This document shows, piece by piece, positions 52,849 through 61,428 of a stretch of DNA of 64,000 bases. The stretch spans positions 123,225-187,224 of the forward strand of contig NZ_SUMC01000011.1 of assembly GCF_005047355.1 (NCBI RefSeq), written 5' to 3'. The notes under the pieces are model-generated. The model was given only the letters and a program-made list of their open reading frames with translations, ran no database searches and was not told where the DNA came from. The DNA comes from Actinacidiphila oryziradicis (GTDB lineage: Bacteria; Actinomycetota; Actinomycetes; Streptomycetales; Streptomycetaceae). Made by a program: the position numbers and the translations under genes. Each line of letters opens with the position of its first letter. The stretch's first letter is position 1.

Positions 52849-53619
52849 TCAATTGCGCGGGCAATCGGCCATCCACCCGGAATCCGGATCGCATCGATCC
52901 GTAACACGTGTCGGCGACAACTCGCGCTTCGCGCACCCGTTCCCCATGATTACGTTCAACCGACGACCACCCCGAGAGGAGCATGATGATCGGCACGAAG
53001 ACGCCCCTCGATCAGATCGAGCCGGCGAACGGCCGCCGCCAGGCGCGGTGCGCCCGATGAACTCCGCCGTCCGGGCGCCGGTGCCGGTCTTCGCGATCCG
53101 CGGCATCGCCCTGCACGACATCTTCTTCCTGTCCGACCGGCCACACTGGTTCCGGAAGTACCGAGACCCGGCAACCGACACCACAGGCGTCTTGAGCGTT
53201 GCGTCTCCTCGGCGCTCTCCGCCGTCCGTACGTCGTGCCTGGACCTCTCGGGCCACGTTGAGGAGAGTCCGGCGGACGAAGAAGTTCGTCGGCTGACGTC
53301 CGGGATTACGCTTCATGTTGTGTGACATTGTGTCCCACAACTCCTGACCTGCTTCTTTGTCCACCAAGCCGTTGCTCCGCAGCTCCTCGCGGTTACGCTG
53401 AGCTAGCTTTCGGATGGTGGAGTACCCCACCTCGAAGTAGTCGGCCACGTCCTGCGTAGTGGCGTGGATGCCATCAGGGCAGAGGGCGAGGGCCTTCACT
53501 TTGTCCAGAACGTCGTCCCGGTCCATGTACCGGGAGCGGACGACCCGGCGGACGTAGAAGACGGATGGCGGACGCCCAGGCTTACGCTTCGTGTTAGGGA
53601 CCGCGGTGGTCCCCAACAC
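52849..53619 (-). CDS. Phage antirepressor-like DNA-binding protein, 3' part replaced
   Basis: Residues 1-115 look genuine. Twice there is a KRxPGRxPxxFxVRR block (residues about 11-25 and 102-116). Between them lies LALCPDGIHATTQDVADYFE then VGYSTIRKLAQRNREELRSN, the N-terminal DNA-binding pattern of actinobacterial antirepressor-like regulators. After FFVRRTLLNVA the frame loses coding character to the stop at 52849. A second frame starting at ATG 53687 (MAEVQGDELLLILSGN) probably encodes the true N-terminus, one frameshift away. Likely a damaged gene. Confidence 0.5.
   Translation of the reverse strand: MLGTTAVPNTKRKPGRPPSVFYVRRVVRSRYMDRDDVLDKVKALALCPDGIHATTQDVADYFEVGYSTIRKLAQRNREELRSNGLVDKEAGQELWDTMSHNMKRNPGRQPTNFFVRRTLLNVAREVQARRTDGGERRGDATLKTPVVSVAGSRYFRNQCGRSDRKKMSCRAMPRIAKTGTGARTAEFIGRTAPGGGRSPARSDRGASSCRSSCSSRGGRRLNVIMGNGCAKRELSPTRVTDRCDPDSGWMADCPRN
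52983..53060 (+). CDS. Very short ORF with strong ribosome site
   Basis: A 25-codon frame opens at ATG 52983 directly after GAGAGGAG and reads MMIGTKTPLDQIEPANG..., ending in a TGA that overlaps the next ATG (53057). Good ribosome site and coupling suggest a real leader-like or remnant gene. No family recognised. Confidence 0.4.
   Translation: MMIGTKTPLDQIEPANGRRQARCAR
53057..53296 (+). CDS. Truncated ORF coupled to the preceding short ORF
   Basis: The first 45 residues look coding (MNSAVRAPVPVFAIRG, IALHDIFFLSDRPHWFRKYR). Beyond about 53190 the frame is antisense to the antirepressor-like gene and looks random. The gene was probably cut by joining to that sequence. No function recognised. 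Confidence 0.4.
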   Translation: MNSAVRAPVPVFAIRGIALHDIFFLSDRPHWFRKYRDPATDTTGVLSVASPRRSPPSVRRAWTSRATLRRVRRTKKFVG

Positions 53620-53707
53620 TCGACCTGCGGGTTCTCGCCATTACCACTCAGGATGAGTAGCAATTCGTCGCCTTGAACCTCGGCCATGGAGCCCGTTCAC
53701 GATCAGC

Positions 53708-53914
53708 TCATCGGCCCCGCACCGCCCGGCACTGGCGGCACAGCGGAGTCTGCCGGGCCTTGTCGACCATTCCCCGCCGCCAACCCCCTACCCCCGGCGC
53801 CTTGCCGCACAGGGCCGCGCCGCCGCCATGGAGGGGTCGGACCGACCGCAGCAGGTGGCGGGCCCCGGTGCTGTCGAGGTAAACCCCATGGGCGATCTCC
53901 GGCGGCTGATTCAT
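53708..53914 (-). CDS. Small cysteine-containing protein
   Basis: A 68-aa frame from ATG 53914 with GGGAG upstream, reading MNQPPEIAHGVYLDSTGARH and ending PLCRQCRAVRGR. The ALCGK and CRQC segments could form a small zinc site, as in many short phage- or plasmid-associated proteins. It overlaps the integrase remnant region on the other strand only slightly. Confidence 0.45.
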   Translation of the reverse strand: MNQPPEIAHGVYLDSTGARHLLRSVRPLHGGGAALCGKAPGVGGWRRGMVDKARQTPLCRQCRAVRGR

Positions 53915-53939
53915 GTGCTCTCCCGCCGGGTTGGTCCCC

Positions 53940-54308
53940 TTTAGTGACCTCAGTAACTTGGGACGAACCGGACACCGGATCGACCGGCACGGCCGTATCG
54001 CCCCGCCGATGAACCGCCGTAACCGGAAGACGGGCATCATCGAGCCGATTGGCGACCCGTCCGGTCGGCTCACCGCCCAGGCCGCCGCGCAGGTCGTCGA
54101 GCGCGCCGCCGACGCCGCCGGACTGAAAGGACAGTGGACCGGGCACTCCCTGCGCCGCGGCTTCGCCACCGCCGCCCGTAAGGCTGGCCACGACATCGTG
54201 AGCATCGGACGCCACGGCGGATGGGCCGACGGCTCCAAGGCGCTCCTCGGCTACTTCGAGGACGTCGACAAGTGGGAGGACAACCCGGTTACCGGGACGG
54301 GCCTGTGA
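53940..54308 (+). pseudogene. Tyrosine recombinase (integrase) C-terminal remnant
   Basis: The frame encodes the end of a phage-type integrase: GRLTAQAAAQVVERAADAAG, then GHSLRRGFATAA (HxxR), RHGGW and the presumed nucleophile Tyr in LLGYFEDVDKWEDN. The N-terminal two thirds, with the first catalytic Arg, are absent. It shows that an integrative element once occupied this region. Confidence 0.75.
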
Positions 54309-54371
54309 CCCGGCGCGGCCGGAGGCCGGACCTGATGCCCGCACCGTGCGTACCAGGTCCGGCGGGGCCGT

Positions 54372-54902
54372 TCAGCCGAGCTTGCCTGCTGCCGTCTCGT
54401 ACTCGCCGGCCTGCTTGGGCGTGAGGAATCGGGAGACGCGGACCACGGTGCTGCCGTGGACGTAGTCGTATTCGGTGAGGGCAGGCATGCTCTTGGTGAC
54501 GGCCTGGATGTACTTGGCGCGGGCCGTGGCGTCGGCCGGATCGCTGAAGACTTCTATGGCGCCGCCGAGTTCGACATCACCCTTGCTGAAGCCCGAGGTA
54601 TCGGCCTTGGCGATGCGGCTGTCGGCGAACGTGATCTTCGACGTGTACTGGTTGGGTCGGCCGAGCAGGTGGTTGCTGTCGTTGGCGGCCGTGACTGTGC
54701 CGGTGAGCCGCGCCGTGGTGACGGTCTTGGCGAGCCCAGTGAATGCCGTGGTGGCGGTGAGCGGTGTGCTGGCGGCGGTGGAGCTTTGGGCCGCGGCCGG
54801 GCTGCTGGCGGCGGGCGTGCTCGTGCTGGCGCTACTTCCGCATCCTGCGAGGAGCAGAACGGCGGCGGCTGCGGATAGCACGGTGGTGCGGGTGTGGTGC
54901 AT
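54372..54902 (-). CDS. Small lipoprotein of unknown function
   Basis: A 176-aa protein with a lipoprotein signal (VLLLAGC at residue 21), an Ala/Ser/Thr linker and a globular part with FADSRIAKADTSGFSKGDVE and VHGSTVVRVSRFLTPKQ. The start has GAGGGA upstream. No family recognised; many Streptomyces lipoproteins share this plan. Confidence 0.75.
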   Translation of the reverse strand: MHHTRTTVLSAAAAVLLLAGCGSSASTSTPAASSPAAAQSSTAASTPLTATTAFTGLAKTVTTARLTGTVTAANDSNHLLGRPNQYTSKITFADSRIAKADTSGFSKGDVELGGAIEVFSDPADATARAKYIQAVTKSMPALTEYDYVHGSTVVRVSRFLTPKQAGEYETAAGKLG

Positions 54903-54974
54903 TGGTCCCTCTCTAGTGTGTGACGACCCATTCGAGCGGAACGGCCGCTGTGGGGGAAGTGGTGTTGCTGTTCC

Positions 54975-55271
54975 GTGACGCTACGGTTTGGGCACAGAGG
55001 CGGCTATCGTGAGGCGCCCTTCAAGGTGATTACGGCTCCGGCCAAGGTGGTCACGAAGACGGCCAGGCCGCGGGCCGTCACGACCACCCACGCGGCCGCT
55101 CAGGCGCCGGTGGCGACGTGTGCCTCACATACGGTCGGGACGTGTGCCGCCGGGTCGCCGCATCCGGCCGGGGCGATGGCGCAGTGCACGGATGGCAGCA
55201 TCAGCTTCTCGGCGCATTTCCAGGGGACGTGCAGCCGCCACGGCGGTGGCGTCGAGTACTGGTACCAGTAG
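54975..55271 (+). CDS. DUF3761-type small protein, N-terminus uncertain
   Basis: The C-terminal part reads CTDGSISFSAHFQGTCSRHG then GVEYWY, the DUF3761 signature. The 98-aa frame has no signal peptide although relatives are usually exported, so the start may be wrong or the 5' end lost. It is divergent from the lipoprotein gene. The following 55272-55495 shows no gene. Confidence 0.6.
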   Translation: MTLRFGHRGGYREAPFKVITAPAKVVTKTARPRAVTTTHAAAQAPVATCASHTVGTCAAGSPHPAGAMAQCTDGSISFSAHFQGTCSRHGGGVEYWYQ

Positions 55272-55489
55272 GCAGAAAGCCGACCCGTGCCTGAGCGCCT
55301 GTTCGAACAAGAGGAAGGCACCCTACGAGAGGGCGGCCGACACCTGCGCGAGGCAGGGAAGGAAGCAGCGCAAGGAGCAGCGGAAGCAATGAAGGCGTCG
55401 GCGTAACGGCGCAGCTGACCCCGGACGCACGAAAGCCCCCCCGCCGGCGTCCCGGGCGGTGCCTTCGCCCTGCTCGGTCAGACCGGCAC

Positions 55490-55583
55490 CAGCGCTGTCC
55501 GGTGCCACTGATCCTTGACCGATTGCCACTGAAGATGGACCACTGCGCGGTTCGTGCCATCGAACCTTGACCACCCTGGTCAG
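55490..55583. repeat. Left terminal repeat of element X (94 bp, three 19-bp sites)
   Basis: Contains three spaced copies of one motif in the same orientation: GTGCCACTGATCCTTGACC (55502-55520), TTGCCACTGAAGATGGACC (55523-55541), GTGCCATCGAACCTTGACC (55554-55572). The whole arm recurs as a perfect inverted copy at 56023-56085 plus 62266-62296, interrupted by the Tn7-like element. Multiple transposase-binding sites per end are the Tn7 pattern. The element proper probably starts at TGTCC (55496). Confidence 0.85.
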
Positions 55584-55626
55584 AGCCTTGCTGGGCGGTG
55601 TCAGACCCTTGCTGGATGATCTGGCC

Positions 55627-55971
55627 ATGCTGATCGCGACCAACGAGCGTGGCCATGTGGTGAAACGCCCGTCCAAGCCTGCTATCGGGACGATGCTGGC
55701 CAACCTTCGACGGGGGAACGCCCACATGGTCCTGGAGCGGGTGGATGAGGAACAACCTGGCAGCTGGTACATCCAGGTCCTGCTCCGCGACAACAACACC
55801 TTCCAGCTCGAATACCGGGACGGCGTCGCTGAGCTGCACTATCAGACGCAGACAATCTCTCAGGACAAGGTCCTCGGGGCGCTGCTCGGTTGGGCCGGGG
55901 CAAAGCCAGGCTGGCGAGACGGCTTCATGTGGAACAACATCGCCGCCGAGTTCAGCCCCCAGTGCCCGTGA
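55627..55971 (+). CDS. Passenger gene of element X
   Basis: A 114-aa protein from ATG 55627 (an earlier in-frame start would begin inside the terminal repeat). It has VVKRPSKPAIGTMLANLRRG, WYIQVLLRDNNTFQLEYRDG and a Trp-rich end (GWAGAKPGWRDGFMWNNIA). The strand-rich, Trp-containing plan resembles small immunity or tag-type proteins of actinomycetes, but I cannot name a family. It is the only gene between the two arms. Confidence 0.6.
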   Translation: MLIATNERGHVVKRPSKPAIGTMLANLRRGNAHMVLERVDEEQPGSWYIQVLLRDNNTFQLEYRDGVAELHYQTQTISQDKVLGALLGWAGAKPGWRDGFMWNNIAAEFSPQCP

Positions 55972-56022
55972 TACCCCGGAGCCGTCCGGCGGCGCGGGGC
56001 CATCGACGGGTGCGGAATCGGC

Positions 56023-56085
56023 CTGACCAGGGTGGTCAAGGTTCGATGGCACGAACCGCGCAGTGGTCCATCTTCAGTGGCAATC
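56023..56085. repeat. Right terminal repeat of element X, inner part
   Basis: Perfect reverse complement of 55521-55583, with inverted sites at 56034-56052 and 56065-56083. It stops exactly where the Tn7-like element begins (TGTCCC at 56086). The rest of the arm continues at 62266-62296 with the third site (62266-62284). Confidence 0.9.
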
Positions 56086-56091
56086 TGTCCC

Positions 56092-56228
56092 GTCTCAAAT
56101 GATCTGGTCTGTTGACGGCGCTGTGACCTGCGGCGACCAGATCAATTGAGACGCCGGGTTGCCGGAAATCTCAGGTGATCTGGTCCCGGAAGGATGGATG
56201 GCGGGTGCCGTCTCAGTTGATCTGGTTC
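56092..56228. repeat. Left-end transposase-binding sites of the Tn7-like element
   Basis: Copies at 56092-56109 (GTCTCAAATGATCTGGTC), 56135-56152 (inverse, GACCAGATCAATTGAGAC), 56168-56185 (ATCTCAGGTGATCTGGTC) and 56210-56228 (GTCTCAGTTGATCTGGTTC). The last overlaps the tniQ stop. One copy is in opposite orientation. Confidence 0.85.
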
Positions 56229-57346
56229 GGTTCCGTCGTTTCGAACTGATACCACGCCTGGGTGGTCAGCCACGCCTGGTAGTCCCTGAAGATCCGGGCG
56301 AGGCCGTCCGGTCGCTCACGCGCGTGGAAGAACTCGCTCAGGAGTCGGTAGAGAGTGATCACGGCGTCGGTTTCGGCCCTGGGTGTGAGCGGGTGGATCC
56401 AGCCTCCTGGCGCGAGGTGGCGGACCAGGGCGGCCCAGGTCATGTCGTGGCCTCGGCCGAGGCGGACCACGAGCCATTCCTGGAAACCGGTGAGCATGTG
56501 CCAGGAAGTACCGGCGTCCAGGCCGAGGATGAAGGCGGTGGCCGTGGCGAAGGTGCCATCGATGCCGTGCCTGGCGGGTTCCCGGCGAACGGCGGTCAGC
56601 AGGGCCCGGTGGTGCTTGAAGACGCCCGGCTGGAAGGTCTGCCGGGATTCTGCGAGGGAGTTCCCCGAGGTGCGTCCTGGGTGGCTGGTCAAGGTGTCCG
56701 GGTTCTTGAGCGGATGGCTGGACATGTAGCGGTGGACGGTGGCGTAGGCGACGGTGGCGTCGTGTTCGTCCAGCAGACGTTCCCAGACCAGCCGGACCGG
56801 GGGCAGTTGGCCCGCGTGGGTGGCGGCGTGCTCGTCGAGGATGGCGTCGATGGCGGGGCCGACTCGACCCTTCGCGGGGCCTTCGATGGCCGGACGCTGT
56901 TTGCGGGGCGGCGGTGTGGGCGAGGCCAGGGCCTGGCGGACAATGTGCTGGCTGACGTGATGCAGCTTCGCCAGCCGCTGGACCGACAGTTCTCCAGCGG
57001 CAACGTCTTCACGGATCGCTGCGAAGAGTGCGGGCTTGTCCGCACTGGTTGTGACGTGACGCTTGGGCCTGGCCGGCTCCTCTCGCTTCCGTCGCACCAG
57101 GTCGATCAGCGCTCTTTCCAGGGCGTCTTGCTGACGGCCAGTGGCAGCGGCGAGCCGGTCGGCTCGGGGACGTTTCCCACATCCGTAGTCCGGCGGTCCG
57201 ACGAGGTATCCCCGCAGGTAGCTGGGCTTGAGATGATTGGCGCGGGCCAGGCGGCGGATGTAGGAGTCGGTGGTCTCCCCGCTCCTGGGTCGAGGGCGGG
57301 CCGGTAGCAGGCGAGGTCGATCACCGTCGTCAGTGCCAGCCGTCAT
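56213..57346 (-). CDS. tniQ: TniQ/TnsD-like target-selection protein with helix-turn-helix body
   Basis: A 377-aa protein. Residues 1-70 carry the TniQ-type start (LPARPRPRSGETTDSYIRRL and RGYLVGPP). The rest looks different: LSVQRLAKLHHVSQHIVRQA is a helix-turn-helix, followed by a stretch like the DNA-binding half of IS21/Tn7-type transposases (LPPVRLVWERLLDEHDATVA). No TniQ zinc-finger cysteines are visible. ATG 57346 overlaps the tnsC stop. It is expected to choose the target site, but its build is atypical. Confidence 0.7.
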   Translation of the reverse strand: MTAGTDDGDRPRLLPARPRPRSGETTDSYIRRLARANHLKPSYLRGYLVGPPDYGCGKRPRADRLAAATGRQQDALERALIDLVRRKREEPARPKRHVTTSADKPALFAAIREDVAAGELSVQRLAKLHHVSQHIVRQALASPTPPPRKQRPAIEGPAKGRVGPAIDAILDEHAATHAGQLPPVRLVWERLLDEHDATVAYATVHRYMSSHPLKNPDTLTSHPGRTSGNSLAESRQTFQPGVFKHHRALLTAVRREPARHGIDGTFATATAFILGLDAGTSWHMLTGFQEWLVVRLGRGHDMTWAALVRHLAPGGWIHPLTPRAETDAVITLYRLLSEFFHARERPDGLARIFRDYQAWLTTQAWYQFETTEPNQIN

Positions 57347-58407
57347 GAGGCGGGCTTGGCCTTCCGGGTCTGGGCGGCGCGATCGAGCTTGACGCGTTCC
57401 AGCGACTGTCGGGTGATCTTCTCGGTTTCGTCCAGGATGGCGTCGATGGCGGCTCCGCGGATGAGGTGGGAGAGGCTGCCGATCATGCCACCGGTGCGCT
57501 GGTGGAGATAACCGGACAGCCCTTCCAGGGTCTTCGGCTGGTGGTGGTGCAGCCGCAGGGCCGCCTCGAAGGTGCTGACCAGGCCGGTCCATTCCTGGGT
57601 GCGGGGGAAGGGAACGGTGTCGATGACCGCGAAGCGCCCGGCGATCTGCCGACCGCGGGTGCCGTTGAACAGCCCGTTTGCCTCCAGGTCCACCCCCGCA
57701 TAGACGAAAGTGGCCGGGATCCGTTCAGAGAAGTACTTCAACGTGTCCGAGACCTCAGCGCCGTTTCTGGTCGCAAGCGAGAGATTGTGCAACTCGTCGA
57801 CACACACGACGCTCACTCTCGCGTCGATCAGGACGCCGCAGACCGCCTCGATGACGTCGGTGATGTTGGCACGGGTGGTGACGGGAAGGCCCAGGAAGCG
57901 GGCGAACTCGACGGCCAGCATGCGCGACGTCGCGGCGGGCGGGACGGTGACGTAGACCACCGGGATCCGGTCGAAGCCCGGGTGCTGACGCCGGTCGATG
58001 ACCTCGATGGTCTTGCCGAACTGGGTGAGTGCGGTGGTCTTTCCGGTCCCGGCCGCGCCGGACAGGATCAGGCCCCGGCGGGCGCTGATCGCGTGCCGGT
58101 TGAGCAGGGTCAGGCGCCTGCCGGCGTGCACGACCGTGCGCAAGGTTGAGGTCGCGGCCACGGTCAGGCGCGTGTGGTAGTCGAGGCGGCCGTCGTCGTA
58201 GTCCAGCCGTCCGTCGTCGTCCAGGTCGGCGAGTTGGTTCTCGGTCAGGAGGTCGGGCGGGGCCGGGTCCTGGGTGGTGAACTCCCGCCAGCCCTCCAGG
58301 GTGGTGAGGTAGCGGTGCAGGTCTTCGCGGTCCAGGGCGCGTCGCCATCCGTGCTGCCGACCTGGGTCCGAGTCCTGGCCGGGGGTGAGGCCGGTCGCGG
58401 TCACCAT
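57343..58407 (-). CDS. tnsC: TnsC/TniB-like AAA+ ATPase
   Basis: A 354-aa AAA+ regulator that links target recognition to the transposase. Walker A GAAGTGKTTA at about 117-126 and Walker B VSVVCVDELHNL near 199-210 are intact. A short tandem repeat DDGRLDY-DDGRLDY lies at about 64-77. Its ATG lies 7 bp inside the tnsB stop region, and its own stop overlaps tniQ. Order tnsA-tnsB-tnsC-tniQ matches Tn7-type operons. Confidence 0.9.
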   Translation of the reverse strand: MVTATGLTPGQDSDPGRQHGWRRALDREDLHRYLTTLEGWREFTTQDPAPPDLLTENQLADLDDDGRLDYDDGRLDYHTRLTVAATSTLRTVVHAGRRLTLLNRHAISARRGLILSGAAGTGKTTALTQFGKTIEVIDRRQHPGFDRIPVVYVTVPPAATSRMLAVEFARFLGLPVTTRANITDVIEAVCGVLIDARVSVVCVDELHNLSLATRNGAEVSDTLKYFSERIPATFVYAGVDLEANGLFNGTRGRQIAGRFAVIDTVPFPRTQEWTGLVSTFEAALRLHHHQPKTLEGLSGYLHQRTGGMIGSLSHLIRGAAIDAILDETEKITRQSLERVKLDRAAQTRKAKPAS

Positions 58408-60515
58408 CGCTTGTCCGCCTCCTTGAAGGGGTCGAAGACGCCGAGCGGGATGACCTTCGCGATCGGCTCGTCGTCTGTGCCGTCCACTGCCTCGTCACCG
58501 TGGAGAGGCGGATCGTGCTCGGCGACTGGAGGCGGCTCTGGCCTGGGCGGATGCGGTCCGGTGCTCTCGGCGGCGGCTCGGGTCCGGGCCGCGACGCGCC
58601 GGTCGCGCTTGGATGGCCGTGCGGCATGTCCGTCGCCCTGGTCGGTCGGTCCCTGGTTGGCTCTGACCAGGAGCTTGGCGACGGCCTGGGCGGTCTCCTG
58701 TTCGGTCGGTGTCGGGTTGTCCTTGCTCCGCAGGTCGGCTGCCGCGTGGTCCCAGGCCAGGTCGCCGAAGGGCTGCGGGACGCTGCCGAGGTGCTTCCAG
58801 GGGACCGGGATCCAGCCGGTCTCCCAGTGGTGGCGCATCCAGATCCAGCCAGCGTCGTAGGGGTCGCGGTGGATCTCCCACAGGTTCTGCTTGCGCGTGA
58901 CGCCGGAGGGCTGGCGCCGGAACGGACCCAGGTCGGGGCAGTCGTAGACCCGGTTGTTGATTTTGATGCCGTAGGAGTTGACGACTCGCCAGGTCGCGGG
59001 CAGCAGTTCGACGTAGTCGTCGCCGCTCAAAGCGAGGGGGACGTAGCCGGCGCTCTCGACCAGGGCGGCGTACTTCTGGTTCGGTGTGAAGGTCCGGCCG
59101 GGGACGCCCGGGTCGCGGAGCCCGTCATGGGGCCTGTTCTGCCACTTGGCGATAAGCCACTCGTCCAGGAAGTCCTGGATCTCCAGCATCGACCACAGCG
59201 GTTCGTCCTCCACGCCTCGGCCGCGGTGTTCGGCGGTCCGGCCGAGGTAACCGGAGACGAACTGGCAGAACAGCGTGGCCACCGATTCAAGTGTGCGTTC
59301 GATATGGGGCTTCTCCGCCGGGGAGCGTGGGTGGCAGGGCTGAAAGGTGATCTCCAGGGTGCGGTAGGCGGAGCGGAAGTTGTCCGAGATGAACGCCTTG
59401 CCCCGGTCGCAGACGATGGTCTCCGGGATGATCACCGGCCGGGCCGCAGCGTGCTCCAGGCGCTCGTCCAGGGACAGCAGCCTGCGGTGTGGCAGCACCG
59501 AACGGGACATCTCCAGGGCCTGGACCCAGCCGGGCCGCATCGGCTCGGGGGTCAGCGCGCGGGCCAGCAGCAGCGAGGCGTCCACCGACTTGGTCGTCGG
59601 CCGCACCACCGCCGCGGCAACGGTGCGCGTCGCCAGGTCAACGAGGGCGCTGAGCTCAACCCTCCCGGGAACCCCGTCGTCCAGCCGCACCAGCACGTCC
59701 AGCGGGGTGGAGTCGATCTGCATCAGCTCGCCCGGCGCCGCGACCGACTCGTAACGGAACGGCCCCTCGGGCTGGTCGGCCAACGAGCGGCGCGTGCGGG
59801 CCGAACCGGTCACGTGGACTCCGTGCGACAGCTTCTCGAAGAGCCGGTAGAACGTGGCCCGCGACGGCATCTCCACCACGCCCTGGCCGTGTTCGGCGTC
59901 CAGGATCCGCTCGGTCCGCCAGCGCGCGTGCTCGATCGTGCGGGTGGAGGCCGGGACGCTCTCACCGATCGCCTGGCGGATAGCCGCCACCACCCTCGCA
60001 TCGGCCCGCCCCAGCAGCGAAGCGTGCGGGGCGAGCCGGTGGTCCACCACCGCCGCGATCCCGCCGGCCTCGTACTGCTGGCGCTTGCGCTTGACCGTCC
60101 GCGCCGTGACCTCCTCGCCCAGCGCAACCAGCTCGGCCGCCTTCGCCCGCTCGCGTTCCGCCAGCGAACGGCCGGCCGGATCGTACTCGGGCTTGACCCG
60201 GGCCCCGGCTGGGGCGTCGGGCGGCAGACCGGTGAGGAGTTCGACCAAGTGCCGCTGCCACCACAAAGCGCGCTCGGCCACCGGCCCGGGCAGACGGTCC
60301 AGCGAAGCAGCCGAACCCAGCGCTGCCCGGTCGCCGACCCCGAGCACCGCGAAGTCCTCAGCCGACTGCAGGTGGACCTGGTCGACGAGCATTCCCGTGC
60401 CGAGCGCGTCGGCCAGCCGGACCCGCATCCCGGTCAGGCCGACCACGGCATAGGTGCGCTCCTGGAACCTGACCCGGTCACCGAGCCGCAGCCGACCGGG
60501 CCGCGCAGAGTTCAC
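58401..60515 (-). CDS. tnsB: TnsB-like DDE transposase
   Basis: A 704-aa DDE transposase of the TnsB/TniA/Mu type that binds the repeated end sites and joins 3' ends to the target. The catalytic triad is visible as MQIDSTPLD (Asp about 268), IVCDRGKAF (Asp about 370) and AEKPHIERT (Glu about 406), followed by a Mu-type C-terminal beta domain and an acidic/Pro-rich tail likely to contact TnsC. The GTG start overlaps the tnsA stop. Confidence 0.93.
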   Translation of the reverse strand: MNSARPGRLRLGDRVRFQERTYAVVGLTGMRVRLADALGTGMLVDQVHLQSAEDFAVLGVGDRAALGSAASLDRLPGPVAERALWWQRHLVELLTGLPPDAPAGARVKPEYDPAGRSLAERERAKAAELVALGEEVTARTVKRKRQQYEAGGIAAVVDHRLAPHASLLGRADARVVAAIRQAIGESVPASTRTIEHARWRTERILDAEHGQGVVEMPSRATFYRLFEKLSHGVHVTGSARTRRSLADQPEGPFRYESVAAPGELMQIDSTPLDVLVRLDDGVPGRVELSALVDLATRTVAAAVVRPTTKSVDASLLLARALTPEPMRPGWVQALEMSRSVLPHRRLLSLDERLEHAAARPVIIPETIVCDRGKAFISDNFRSAYRTLEITFQPCHPRSPAEKPHIERTLESVATLFCQFVSGYLGRTAEHRGRGVEDEPLWSMLEIQDFLDEWLIAKWQNRPHDGLRDPGVPGRTFTPNQKYAALVESAGYVPLALSGDDYVELLPATWRVVNSYGIKINNRVYDCPDLGPFRRQPSGVTRKQNLWEIHRDPYDAGWIWMRHHWETGWIPVPWKHLGSVPQPFGDLAWDHAAADLRSKDNPTPTEQETAQAVAKLLVRANQGPTDQGDGHAARPSKRDRRVAARTRAAAESTGPHPPRPEPPPVAEHDPPLHGDEAVDGTDDEPIAKVIPLGVFDPFKEADKRW

Positions 60516-61270
60516 AGCCGACCCCGGGACGTCAGGTGCACCGGGGTGTCGGTGCCCAGCGGGTCCATCACCAGGTCCGCCGCCAGTTCCTGCCGCCAGA
60601 GCAGGTGGTAGAGCACCGGCAGCACGGCCAGCCGGTCCCCGACCTGCTCGGCCCCGGCGAGCAGGGGCAGGGGTTCGGCGAAGACTTTCCGCAGCCGGTC
60701 CGCCACCGGCGCGCGATGGCAGCGGCCGTGGCGGTAGCGCGACAGCCAGCGCAGGTTCACCCGGTAGGGCTGGTGCAGGTCACCGATGTGGCGGAACTGC
60801 CAGCCGACCCCCTCGCAGACGCGTGCGGTGAACGCGAAGACCTCGGCAGTGACCTCGTCGACCAGGTCCTCCGGTCGCACGTCGACAACGACACCTGTGC
60901 CGTCCAGCAACCGGGCGAAGTAATCCGGGGTATGCCCGCGCTCCCGCTCCCCGTCCGTCCAGGTGAGACGGAAGGGCTGCGAGGCCAGCGCGACGACAGC
61001 GGGATCGAAGTCCAGCGCCATCGCCGCGTCCCGCTCCACCCACGACTCGTAGCCCACCTGAGTCCGCGAGGTGGCCACCCAGTACTCACCAGTGAAGTTC
61101 TTCCGCCCCTTGAACGAGGCGAACGACCGCACCGGCGAGGCCAACTCGAAGGGCTCCCCCCACCAGCACGTCAACGGCCCGGAACGCTCGACACCGTCGG
61201 CGTCGACGAACCCGACCTCGACGCCCGAGGCGTACTCCCGGGCAGAGGCCCTCAACGCCGACCCGTCCAT
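60512..61270 (-). CDS. tnsA: TnsA-like endonuclease subunit
   Basis: A 252-aa protein that would cut the 5' ends so that the element moves by cut-and-paste. The nuclease core shows the Glu in YESWVERDAA, then HTPDYFARLLDGTGVVVDVR with the metal-binding Asp residues; the usual final Lys is replaced by Arg, as is common in actinobacterial TnsA. ATG 61270 is preferred over longer upstream starts. First gene of the operon. Confidence 0.88.
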   Translation of the reverse strand: MDGSALRASAREYASGVEVGFVDADGVERSGPLTCWWGEPFELASPVRSFASFKGRKNFTGEYWVATSRTQVGYESWVERDAAMALDFDPAVVALASQPFRLTWTDGERERGHTPDYFARLLDGTGVVVDVRPEDLVDEVTAEVFAFTARVCEGVGWQFRHIGDLHQPYRVNLRWLSRYRHGRCHRAPVADRLRKVFAEPLPLLAGAEQVGDRLAVLPVLYHLLWRQELAADLVMDPLGTDTPVHLTSRGRL

Positions 61271-61372
61271 CGACACCCCCAGCCGCGATCTCCCCTTCAC
61301 TGCGAGGGTGAGGCACCACGAGGACGCCCACGACAGAGAGCCGGTTGCCGTCACCCGAAAAGGTGACAACTC

Positions 61373-61390
61373 GTCTCAAACAATCTGGTC
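61373..61390. repeat. Extra end-type site upstream of tnsA
   Basis: GTCTCAAACAATCTGGTC fits the 18-bp end site of the Tn7-like element but lies about 870 bp inside it, between tnsA and the cargo gene. It may be an operator where TnsB represses its operon, or a trace of a former right end. Confidence 0.7.
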
Positions 61391-61428
61391 GACGCAGGCC
61401 AGCAGGGACTTGACTGCTTCTGGGGAGC

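Noticed and set aside
53940..54308. Integrase remnant as evidence for an intact prophage or ICE
   Set aside because: Only the C-terminal third remains, and no attachment site, tRNA, structural or transfer genes were found around it.
58500..60611. A 703-codon plus-strand frame opposite tnsB
   Set aside because: Antisense shadow of tnsB; no motif, Arg/Gly-rich composition.
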